Part shown: positions 1 to 9,743 of the stretch, one piece after another
Numbering within the stretch: the first letter of the stretch is position 1
How the letters are laid out: each line of letters opens with the position of its first letter
Origin: Halocafeteria seosinensis
Lineage: Eukaryota; Sar; Bigyra; Bicosoecida
Direction of reading: 5' to 3'
Assembly (NCBI GenBank): GCA_001687465.1
Contig: LVLI01000194.1
Location: forward strand, 281,632-345,631
Length of the DNA stretch: 64,000 bases
Made by a program: the position numbers and the translations under genes
The notes under the pieces: model-generated
Told to the model about the DNA's origin: nothing
The model's input: only the letters and a program-made list of their open reading frames with translations
Databases searched by the model: none

Positions 1-523
1 GCAAAACCAGCGAAGCAGCTACATCTTCCTGTGTCTCGATTGCATTTTCCGGCATTACTGCATTCAGCTAATTTGTGGGCTGACTTCGCCCCGGTAGGCA
101 TATCTACCCAAGCGTTTCCTGTCGAGAGAAGATAAAAATCACAATCCTAATCGAAGAGGGTGTCTCAGTGCTTTAAAGTCTCTTCATACCTGGTGGGCAT
201 ACACCTGCAATGTTGGACGAAGGTAAGAGTAAAGTAAGTTGTATCACGAGGCATATGATGTACTTACGCTTACTACAGTCCGGTATTTGAACCGAGGTTA
301 TGTCTCGCTTGGAGCCAAAGCCGTCAAAGCATTCGCATGATCTAGTTTTGAAGTCACATCTCCCATTGCCATTGCATCCATTGAGATGCTCACAATTCCC
401 AACCACGGATTGTGTCGTGACGGCCCTCACTGGCGACAAGAGGTGAGTGCACGACCAGACAGCTACGCAGAGATAAATTATCGCCAGCAGTCTCATGCCA
501 TTTCCTTGGTCAATTTGCGTCAT
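1..523 (-). CDS. Secreted EGF-like repeat protein (5' part, runs off the left edge)
   Basis: Three exons can be read on the minus strand: 523-268, a 15-nt microexon 204-190, and 118-1, which is cut by the window edge. The introns (267-205 and 189-119) have GT..AG ends and the reading frame stays open across both. The N-terminus is a signal peptide; the start is either the first ATG at 523 or the Met at 496, which gives a more typical signal sequence. After it comes an EGF-like module with six cysteines (GNCEHLNGCNGNGRCDF, then CECFDGFG), then CPPGNAW and a second module beginning AECSNAGKCNRDTGRC. This CPPG...EC.N.G.C pattern is typical of heterokont surface and secreted proteins and resembles the EGF region of the large gene at 51321-57456. 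The partner or ligand is unknown. The protein is incomplete, so its length and any membrane anchor cannot be judged. Confidence 0.75.
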
Positions 524-989
524 TTCGTACGAGGAAAACTGTGTACAGTCCCCGTCACTGTTGTCGTATGCCAGAGGTTCTATTGTCTAATGCGCTGAAG
601 CATTCATTACGTTCCGGGAAGTGTTCAGGTCTCAATACTATACCCAAGAATGGGCTCAATGACTCCTCATTAATGCAACCCAACTAGACTGCACATTTTC
701 TTACAACCCGGTCCTGGATACGTTTAGGGGGAGCTTGAACCAATGTGGCCAGTTCATCCGAGAACCAACGTTCAACTCGTTTCTCCTGCACGGGATTTGT
801 GAAGCTAGGTCGCAGGAACGAGAGAGTCCACTCTTATATAAGACGAAACGAATGTGTGAGGCTTGTTTCAAGATTGCCCCATTTTCGCAATCGATTGTAG
901 CTCACAAGGAGGAAATGCTGATGAGATTTAGATATTGAACTGCGGAATTTGTTTCTTGCTGGCATTCGTTAACGTCCTTGACGACTGTG
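524..989. other. Intergenic, divergent 5' region
   Basis: This is the shared upstream region of the EGF-like gene (-) and the ankyrin/EF-hand gene (+). The short ORF in it has no recognisable domain. A small palindrome, ACTGT-GT-ACAGT, lies at 538-549 just upstream of the EGF-like start. I see nothing else. Confidence 0.5.
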
Positions 990-2318
990 ATGAGTGATGC
1001 AGAGCAGCTTATTACTGCTATACGAGAAGATGAAGTGAAGCGAGTGTTGCAGCTACTTTTCTCGCCTGAACGTACAAAATCGCAAAGCCCGAGACCTATG
1101 CCGATTAACGAAGTTGTAACAGTGACGGGAGAAAGCGTACGTAGAACCTAGGCATACTGTGCCATCCATGTCTGGGCATCTTGTGTTGCATGCGCACAGG
1201 GGGCTCTATATCCTACTCATGCTTTGTTCGAAGCGTGCCTTGGAGGTAACTTGGAAATTATAAATGCCCTTTTGAAACGGGAGGACTTAGACCTCAACTT
1301 ACCAGCTGTAAGTATCCTACTTGCCAGGCCTAGGAATCCATGATGGTGAAACACCAGAAAGAAACACCGAGATATGTGCAGACACATGAAGAAATCACCA
1401 GTTTAGCGGAAGCATGTAAACGTGGAAATAAAGCAGTCGTGGATAGATTGCTCAAAGATGAACGCATTGACCCTCAAGCGGGTAGCAAAGTAAGGAATGA
1501 ATAACTAAACTCGCAATAGAACCAATAGTCACCACTCCCTTGTTCGCAACCACAGGATGTTCGGTTACCTCTGCAATATGCTATCATGGCAGATCGTTTA
1601 GATATCGTGAAATCATTCGGTGCACATGGCTACGTTGACTTTGCGAGTGAATCCGTACGTGTCAATTGTCAACCCAATACCATTCCCTTGAAGGCAGGTG
1701 ATATTTGCGGGTTGTACTCTTATAATGCAACAGCTTTTACTGGCAACTAGCGAAGAATACAAGAAGACCGAAATTGAGAAATGGCTATCAAGTTATTACC
1801 TGTCTTACCGTTCTCTGGATGAGTTGTCACCGGAATATCAAGTACGGAAAATATGGCAAGAATTCTGCAAGTTTGACTTCGATGGGAATGGATATATTGA
1901 TAAGGTAAAGATTTGCTAAATTTCGTGGTTACACATCTGAAGCTTCTTGCAGTTAGAATTCGTATAATTTCTCTGTGCTGCATGGATGCAGAGCGAATTA
2001 AGGATCTTAGCATCTGCGCTAGGGACGCCTCTGTCAGAGCCTGAGCTTTCCGAAGCTCAAATCGCATTAGATACAAATGGAGATGGCCGTGTAGATTTCG
2101 AAGAGTTGGTCACATTTTGGCTTGCTGAGGATGAACCTTCCGATGAATTAGAAGTTATAGACGAGGAGGAAAGTGGTTCGGCTGAGAAGGTGCGTTCACG
2201 TTCTCCGCCAATTCTTTCAGCATCAAAGGAAAATGTCGGTGGAATTCATCCTGATGTAATGCGTGCTGTTCAAGAGATAACTGTTTCTTCTCCGAATCCG
2301 CTGAGAAGTCACAAATGA
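990..2318 (+). CDS. Ankyrin-repeat and EF-hand protein
   Basis: The spliced product is 342 residues from seven exons: 990-1136, 1200-1307, 1358-1489, 1556-1654, 1698-1904, 1953-1961 and 1992-2318. All junctions are in phase 0. Residues 1-200 form degenerate ankyrin-like repeats (for example ALFEACLGGNLEIINALL). Two EF-hand loops follow, at about 222-233 (DFDGNGYIDKLE) and 261-272 (DTNGDGRVDFEE), each with D/N/E at the calcium-binding positions, then an acidic, serine-rich tail. The first loop is complete only if the 9-nt exon 1953-1961 is included and the 30-nt intron 1962-1991 is removed; otherwise a stop follows. The architecture resembles animal ANKEF1 but orthology is not shown. It is probably a cytosolic calcium-responsive scaffold; the partner is unknown. 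Confidence 0.75.
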
Positions 2319-2487
2319 AAGAATACACCACTGTGTAAGCTACTTGTACACTGTACTTCAAGCCGTAACTCCGTTTGTTGCTTGACTTCCAAAACTTACT
2401 ACGACCTTTTCCATTGTGATTGAAGTGGAAATTGCTTGTCTGTCTGTGCGGGAAGGAGTTAACTCCCAGTATGCCTGTGTATAAACC

Positions 2488-5246
2488 ATGTCATCCCCTG
2501 AACACGATGATCACGAGCAGCAGCTAACCCGGGAGGCTCTTTTGCAAGAGCTCTCCAGGAAGCGCCCTCGCCAGTCTAAAGTGACCTCTCTATACACATA
2601 CTTACCTTCGCGTGACATTCCTTCTGCATATCGACTAAAATTATGGCAATCTCTGCTGGGAGTGGACCCTATGAGCCAAGCTCTCCTGGAGCAAAGAATC
2701 AACGGGGTGGCTTTGGACCTTCCCAATCAACGTGTGGTTCGTATGGATACACAGAGGACTCGTGCCGATTTACCTTTATTTCGATGCGACACCATGCGCG
2801 AGCGTATTCAAAACATATTGACGTACTACTGCAAAAACCGCGAGGTGGAGTACAAACAGGGCATGAATGAGGTCTTGGCCCCGGTCATGATTGCCGCCGC
2901 TCTGGAAAAGAAGTGCCAGAAAGAGCAAGTGGACGAAGTTTTCGGAGATATTGTGGACGACAAAATGCAAACAGTAGACTACGAAGAAGCTGAATCACTC
3001 ATGAGTTCAGTCTCGAATGCTATCGTGTACCAGGTCATGGAGAGAATCCTAGCCAAAGTACGTGACTTCGGCCCAAAATGTCTCGGAAGAGGTTGTTCAC
3101 CTTAGTTTTTGGGCCTTGCTGCAGTTTCTGTCACGTATATTTGGGACAGACGACGAGTTCATATCGCTCCAATGCTCGTTACGATTGTTCAGACTGCTGC
3201 TCCAGTACCATGCTCCTGATATATGTAAGTGCAGTAATTCCGGACTTAGACAGCCGAGGCTTCCCGGTAGAACATTAACTTATTGCTTTCCTTGATATGC
3301 AGGTGTTTTCTTGGATCAGTACGATCTTTTACCGGAACTGTATGCTACCCCTTGGTTCTTTACTCTGTTTGCTCATACACTGGATCCGAACTTGTTACTG
3401 CCGTTGTGGGACTTCCTAATCTTCCATTCTACGGGCCGAAGCAACATGGGCAGCCGTACATTGAGTGACAGTGCAACTGCGAACGCACAGGAGGGACAAA
3501 ACTCTCCTTGTGGTCCCGAAATCTTGCATTTTATTGCTGTGGCATTTGTAATATCAAACAGAAATGAGATTCTCCATTGTCAGCAACATTACGACGAGCG
3601 AGGACCAGCTGAGTTGCCAATGATACTGAGAAACCTTCACTTCAAAAACAGGAAACATTTGCGTAGTGTGTGCCGAGACGCAGTCCACCTCTATATGGCG
3701 ACTCCGGTAACTTATCGGAAGCAACTGTATGCAGATCTTTTCGTCATTCTTTATCTATATGTAGTTCGACTATATGAAATACTGTCGTGCAGATATGATA
3801 TATGCTATGGCAGCACTGGTACCAGCCAAGCCGTTCTGGAGAGGTTAGAGTCAAGAATCTGCGTTAAGATTACAGTGGATGAATTACTGGAGGCTGAGGC
3901 TAAGAGGGGTGCTTCTGCTGCCCAGGTCGATAATAGTGATGTCCTTCAGTCTCCACAGTTCTTCATTGTAGATTGTAGGCATACTAAGGAAGTAAGCCAC
4001 CATGTACTTAATGAGGTTTCTTTTATCTTTCGTGGGCAACTTAACGATTCGCTCTCGCAGTTTAAGCAAGGACATTTACCGACCTGCTTTCATTTTGATC
4101 CTCATACATTCGAGGACGCAGAGCGACTTGAGGATACTATCCTTCAGTTCGAGGGCCTGAAGGTAGGTATTCCTCGTCACCTTTTCCTACCGATGCAGTA
4201 CTAATAGCTTGCGTATGTGAATTGTCCAGGGTTTGCACATAGCGATTTTAGGTTCTGGTGATAGTTCCAAAACGTATTCTCGTCCGAGTAAATCGGCCAA
4301 TCCCTACAAACTGGGTGAGGAGGAATACGATGATTCGCCCACTGTGGACAACGCAGAATTGGGTGTAGAGGATTCTCCCGCTGAAGATTATACACAGGAG
4401 CACGACTCTGGCAAAAAATCGTTGATGGACAAGGCCAAGAGGATGAGGAATAGAATGAAGAATCGGAGAAGAAAGAAGAGCTCTCATGAACTTGTTACAA
4501 CAAGTGCAAATGAGGATGATGATTATTCAGCCGATGATTTAACACGGCATCTCGTACTTTTTTTCTTGCAGCGAGGATTCCCGTATGTATCGGAAGTACA
4601 AGGAGGATATACCGCACTTCATCAGCACCAAAGTACTGCGGTCAATAATGTCTTGATATCTACTGTTGATGAGGATACCAAACCCGTCACCAATAAGAAG
4701 AACGACGCTTCAAGGAAGGGTGATCAGCCGAAGAGAGCCAGAGCTCGATCGATACAGGAAAGAGTGTCCTCTGCATTGAAAAACGCCGTCAGCGATATGT
4801 CTAGAGGGCCCCCACCGGTCGCTGTATCCTCCACGTACACATCCTCAATGCAATATTCTGATCCTGAGAATAGTGTAGATTTTCCAAGTGAGGAAGGGGA
4901 ACACAGCCACCAGGATCGTGAACAGCTGATCAGGGTTTGGATGTATTCACAAGGTGATTATCCCAGCAATCAAGTAAATGAGTATCGCAATCGCCAAGGC
5001 TCACGTGGTAGTGTTGACAGTCAGGGTACGTTGAGGTCCTCAACCGCAGGCTCGACGGCCAGTCTACATGAAGTCCGAAAGTCAGCAGCAACCAGACATA
5101 AACTAGAAGAGACAGCAAAAGTAAAAAGCTCGAAAACCCAATCTGGCGCCGCTACCAATGTGCAACTCGTGCACTCTAGATTCAGCAATGAAGAGATGTT
5201 GCTCGACGCACAGCTAGACGAGATTGAATCGCTTTCGGGTGTTTAA
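2488..5246 (+). CDS. TBC1D23: TBC1D23-like protein (TBC plus rhodanese-like domain)
   Basis: Four exons (2488-3057, 3092-3224, 3303-4162, 4230-5246) give 859 residues. The N-terminal TBC fold includes the YKQGMNEVLAP motif and LYATPWFFTLFA, the segment of the second catalytic finger. A rhodanese-like domain begins near residue 450 (FFIVDCR, then HLPTCFHFD) and continues across the last intron into LHIAILGSGD and GGYTALHQH. This TBC-rhodanese order and these motifs are those of TBC1D23, the trans-Golgi adaptor that captures endosome-derived vesicles on golgins. The rhodanese part has no visible catalytic cysteine loop, as expected in this family. The linker after residue 540 is basic and low-complexity. 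Intron 3058-3091 is only 34 nt, and intron 4163-4229 carries a TACTAAT branch-point-like motif. The tail ends 58 bp from the convergent ADAT3-like gene. Confidence 0.88.
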
Positions 5247-5304
5247 CGTTTCTGGTTCTTTTATTTCGTCTCGGAATTTCTTTGAATTACCGACGCAGTC
5301 CAGC

Positions 5305-6881
5305 CTATCTTGATTGGCAATGGATCCAAATATGCTTGGACAAGACGGATAAATTTTGGTAATCAGGACGGAAAACTTCATACCGATGGTTTATCAGTGG
5401 AGAACTGTGCAATGTAGTTGCAGTGCCTAAGCACCCTTGCTGTGGCTCTGAGCACAAATATACAACGCGTTTTATTCGGCTATGCAGTAGCGCCATTGCA
5501 TCCCTGCCAGTAGAGAGGAGAAATAGATACAATTGGCCATGCTACGGGGAATATATTCTGGTGAACTTACATAGGATCAGGTTCCACAGTGAGGAACGCA
5601 TAATAGCCTGTACACAGGTAACTTTCTTCGTCTCGGAGTGAGGCAACCGGCTGGTGCTTCTCCGGAATGGGAGCATTGCTGCGAAGTAATCTGTCAACAG
5701 TAGCTACCCTTTCTATGCAAGCCATCACCGCAGTGTCTAAAGGGTTTTCTGCCGGGCTGGTGATTGTAGCACCACACGGGGTTTGTTGGCTGTTATGCCC
5801 ATTGTGCATGTCAGGAACTAGTTGTTCGAAGAAGCTGCTCATGTGGTCTTCGCTCTCTCCCCCTCGCGCATTTTCGGTGGCCTGAGCGACGACACATTCA
5901 TTCTGTGGATCAAACAAAACACACGACCTCCACCTCCCATCCCCAAGGTTTGGTATGGCCAGGGAGAAGCAGGAGCAGGTGTCGCGCACCTCTTTGAGCG
6001 ATAGTTCAGTTGTAGTCCTGCGGCGAAACCGATATGCAGACGATGTACCCCAAGTTCAATATTTTGTCACTGAATCTTACGTATCAGGCTGCCTACTACT
6101 CGCATTAAGTGGCCATGTGACTTCCTGCTCATATTGTGCTGAACCTGGGTCTCCAGGCACGGAAGCAAGTACCTGCAGTATTTTGAAGGGAAAATCAATC
6201 GAAAGTGAACCATGTGCCACTAGCTTGCGACAACTTACAAAGGATTTTGTTAGTTTGCAGTTGTATTCCTCCAGAATAGGTTGCAGGAAATCCATTACAC
6301 TTTGTGTAGCCGCTTCTTCAGGACATACCAGAACCCTGAGTCTATCTTCCTCAAGAGGCTGTACTTCCAGTGGTTTGAGCTGCTGCTTCACCTGGTCCTC
6401 CGTGAGGGGTGTGCCTTCGTCACTACCTCTTGAACGTTGGAGTCCATGAGCGAAATAACTCAGCACTTGTGGCTTATTGTCTAATTGAGAAACATCATCA
6501 AAAACTTGTTTACAAACGCGTTTGGCCATGCTCAACTGCGCAAGCACGACGACGAGACTGAAGCTGTTCCGAGAGGCGAATACACTGCGGCACACACATT
6601 AGACGTACCAGTGGATCATGGGCAACATTATGAGGCTGCTGTGCATAATAATCCTGCATCCTCTCTTCCTCGCGCTTTCGTTTGGTCGGTCTTTTGCCAT
6701 CTTTGGGGCCATTTTCGCTCGCTTTCTGCCTGACAACCCTTTGCAAGAACGAATGCGTATAATTTCGAGGGACATCAGCCGCTATGCATGGGATGACCCT
6801 CTCCCAAAAGCTCTTTATACGGCCATGATCCCCTCGAACGTGCTGGAAGAGCCTTGGTTCATCATCTTCACAGGCGCTCAT
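5305..6881 (-). CDS. ADAT3: ADAT3/Tad3-like tRNA adenosine deaminase subunit lacking the zinc ligands
   Basis: Exons 6881-6609, 6535-6081, 6017-5571 and 5503-5305 give 457 residues. The C-terminal third matches the cytidine/deoxycytidylate deaminase fold of ADAT3: NPLDTAVMACIERVA, then YLCTGYYAFLTVEPDPMDAM, then ALLHSRIKRVVY, GCLGT and LNHRF-like LINHRYEVF. ADAT3 is the partner of ADAT2 in the enzyme that makes inosine at tRNA position 34. In ADAT3 the catalytic Glu is normally lost but the zinc ligands (His and PCxxC) are kept. Here the His position is Thr338 and both Cys positions are Asp (D390, D393). The second Asp is supplied by the splice junction 5571/5503, which I checked in all frames. 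Exon 1 (about residues 1-91) is assigned only because a 73-nt GT..AG intron joins the frames; translation could instead begin in exon 2. Confidence 0.8.
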
Positions 6882-7519
6882 ATCTCTCTACCCATCTTTC
6901 CATATCCCCGGCAAGTGTGACAATACACGGATAATAAAATTCTATCGCAATTCGCCATATGGTAGCATACACAAACAAACAATACAATGCAGTACACGAT
7001 GCAAAAATAGCCGACAACCCCACCTTCACAAAGCATATAAAGAGGACCTTATTGTACCTATGCTATTCGATATACCCCAGGGAATTTCACCGATAGGGCG
7101 GGTTCAAGTATGAATACATGCGATGGTTGAGCCTCATCTAGGGAAGAACCATCTCCGCGGTACTTTCGGATTGGGTTCTTGTCTTGTTGCAACTTGGTGA
7201 CTGGTCCAGATTGACACGATATGAGGGTATGTGTGGCACATTTTTCATTATGAGGCGATTTTACGGAATATATTGATCCGTAGATACGCTAATAACAAAC
7301 ATAGCTTTCTATTTACTGTATCCAAGACATGCACCGCCGTACTGTACATAATATATCTCACAGCTGGATTACCAATCCAACACCACGCATAAAATACAAT
7401 ATATGCAGAAAACCCTAACTCTGGAGGGATCATACTCCCGCAAATATGCTAAATAGGGGAAACGTTAGCTGTTTTCGTCCATCTGCAGGCAGAGAAACTC
7501 AGTGAAGTCGAAGTCCAAG
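6882..7519. other. Intergenic, no recognisable gene
   Basis: This AT-rich stretch lies between the ADAT3-like gene and the end of the ankyrin gene. Its short ORFs show no domain or codon pattern. I see no tRNA-like or repeat structure in it. Confidence 0.5.
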
Positions 7520-8803
7520 TCAGTTGCAAGGAAGGATATAAATACGTGCCTCTCGTAAAAACTCCGCTACTTGCATTTGTCCCGCTTCCTCAGCAATTTC
7601 CCTTGCTGTCTTTCCCCACTGGCGAGCAGCACAGCATCTACTTAGCACATACATTGTTGGAACACTGTAAAGACACTCTGACTTACTCGGTTCTCCAGGT
7701 TCAGATTCGCTCCGCACTCATGAACCAGGGTGTGCACAACGTCCAGGTATCCTCTACTGGAGGCTTGATGGAGAGGAGTTTCTTGATCCTGAACAGAGTT
7801 TTAGGTTGCATTTTCAGAATTCTTCGTTCCCATTAGTCTGCGTTATAGCGCTTCCGAAGTTGGCGCCTGCTTACCACTACGTTTCTCCTGTCGACGTGCG
7901 CACCAAACTCCAACGCAAGCAATGTGACTACATCCAACTTTCCCATCACCACTGCCTTGTGAAAGGGCGTTTCTCCCGCCTGAAAGGTATCGATGACTTG
8001 AGCATTTCCAATGCTGTAACGAACTTTCCCCAACTCTCCTTACCGAGTCCTCGACATTCACGGGTGTTTTAGCATCTTCCACTAGGAGCCTAACGATATC
8101 GCAATGTCCCTTAGACGCGGCAAAGTGGAGAGGTGTTTGTCCCCACTGCATGCAAAACAGAATCAGGCTAAAACTACAAACCAGGTACAAATGAACAAAC
8201 ACGTTGCTCTACTCTGCTTCGGAAAACCTACCATGCTATCGCGGCTTTCCACCTTGGCACCAAATTCCTGCGTAAGGACTTGAACTATGGCTACATTGCC
8301 GTTCTGGGCAGCATAGTGAAGGGGTGTGTACCCCAACTGCAAATAAAAGTGAGAGAGGAAGTCACTTTCATAAGCGACGTCTTCCTTGCTTGTCTTACGA
8401 TGTTTTCCACGTCAGTATCGGCTCCAAATTCTCGTATCAACGTTCGAACGATTTGCGCTTTGCCATGAGAAGCTGCATAGTGTAAAGGCGTATCTCCTCC
8501 CTGTTGGGCAATAGTCAAGAGGCGAAAATGTTGAGTGTCGAAATTTACAGCGTGGAATCTTCCAGTCGGCAGATTTCTGCCCCTCTTCTTGCCGCACAAA
8601 AGAAAAGATCCCATACGTACCTTGCTCAGGTATATTTTGTTACACTCCCCTTTACCCACTCCTTTCAACGTATATCGAAGCTGGATGGAGTCTCCCGACT
8701 TGGTAGTGATGTCAATGAGCTCCTTTCTGGAAGGAGCGACGCCCATCTTTTCGACGCCCCTCTCAGTCGTTTGGTTTCGCGGACGTTCGCAAACACGACT
8801 CAC
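7520..8803 (-). CDS. Six-repeat ankyrin protein, one repeat per exon
   Basis: Seven exons (8803-8621, 8500-8399, 8336-8232, 8145-8044, 7979-7875, 7788-7687, 7618-7520) give 265 residues. Exon 1 codes for an N-terminal piece (MGVAPSRKELIDITTKSG...); the start is at 8803 or at the in-frame Met at 8746. Exons 2-6 are each 102 or 105 nt, flanked by phase-0 introns, and each codes for exactly one ankyrin repeat of 34-35 residues beginning (W/L/A/G)xxTPLHxAA. Exon 7 holds a capping repeat (WGKTAREIAEEAGQ) and the stop. In exon 5 the donor could be GTAGTG (exon end 7881) or GTAAGC (7875); the second gives the 35-residue length. It is probably a small protein-interaction scaffold. I cannot name the family. 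Confidence 0.82.
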
Positions 8804-9743
8804 CGCCAGTACGGGACGAGTAAGGGCGAAGTCGAGTGTTTACCAATACATAAGAATTTAGCTGGACTACTCTGGGGTGTTCTTCCTCCACAGAGTGGTC
8901 GAATGTCAAACTGTCTGAATTATCACGTGTGGTGGTGATTGGAACGGCTTTCCTGCGACCACACGCGACCTGCCAAAACCGGCGCGTCGCGCCGCGTGCA
9001 CGCAACCAATTCTGCTGAACTCCGTGGGCCTGACTTTCCATGGGGCGCTAAAATATGGAGTTTGTAGATACTTGCTATGCTATGAAGTGAGCAGTATCAG
9101 TAATCGGGAAGACATTCTCACGTGTTCATTAGTGTTTATCAAGTTGATGGAGGTAGATGACACTCAACAGACTTCTGTGATTTCAATAAGCGGAACACTG
9201 GAGAAAAACAAATGTACCAGGTTTAAGAAAATGTACACTCTCTATTGTGTTTAAGGGGTTTCCGAAATTGGTGGTCGTTGTCGATATATGCGACGGTTCC
9301 GGCCAAAAATCATGGTTTATAGTACAATTTACTGGTAGATGTAATCGTTGCATTCGCAGCTGGTGGCAAGGAATTAATCCGGCGGAATCGCAGAGAATTG
9401 TCAGCTTTGTTTCTGTAGAAAGAGTGAATTCTTCTTACACTGAACCGCATGTGGTTGATTATCTACTTCCTTAAATGCTCGAAAGCACAAAGTGGTACAC
9501 ATTGTACCAGACTTAACTTCACTAACTTCCTGGCTGAAGTTTGGCTTAACTTCCAGCGACGAGACAGGTTATCTCATACAACGTGAATTGTCAAATTTTT
9601 TACACGCACTCGTGTATGTTTCAAATAACCAGCATCCCACTGGATACAATTTCTTACTTGAGTGAATGAACACATCATACAAAGACAATGAATGGTATGA
9701 ACTTCAACAAACTTCCAGCACAAAGTGACCTCCAGAATCATGT
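8804..9743. other. Intergenic region upstream of NAE1
   Basis: About 900 bp without a supported gene. Two short plus-strand ORFs (9024-9254 and 9247-9474) have no recognisable domain. A perfect-arm palindrome, TGGTAC-ACATT-GTACCA, lies at 9493-9509, and AACTTC is repeated several times at 9515-9550. The unresolved first exon of NAE1 may lie here. Confidence 0.45.
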
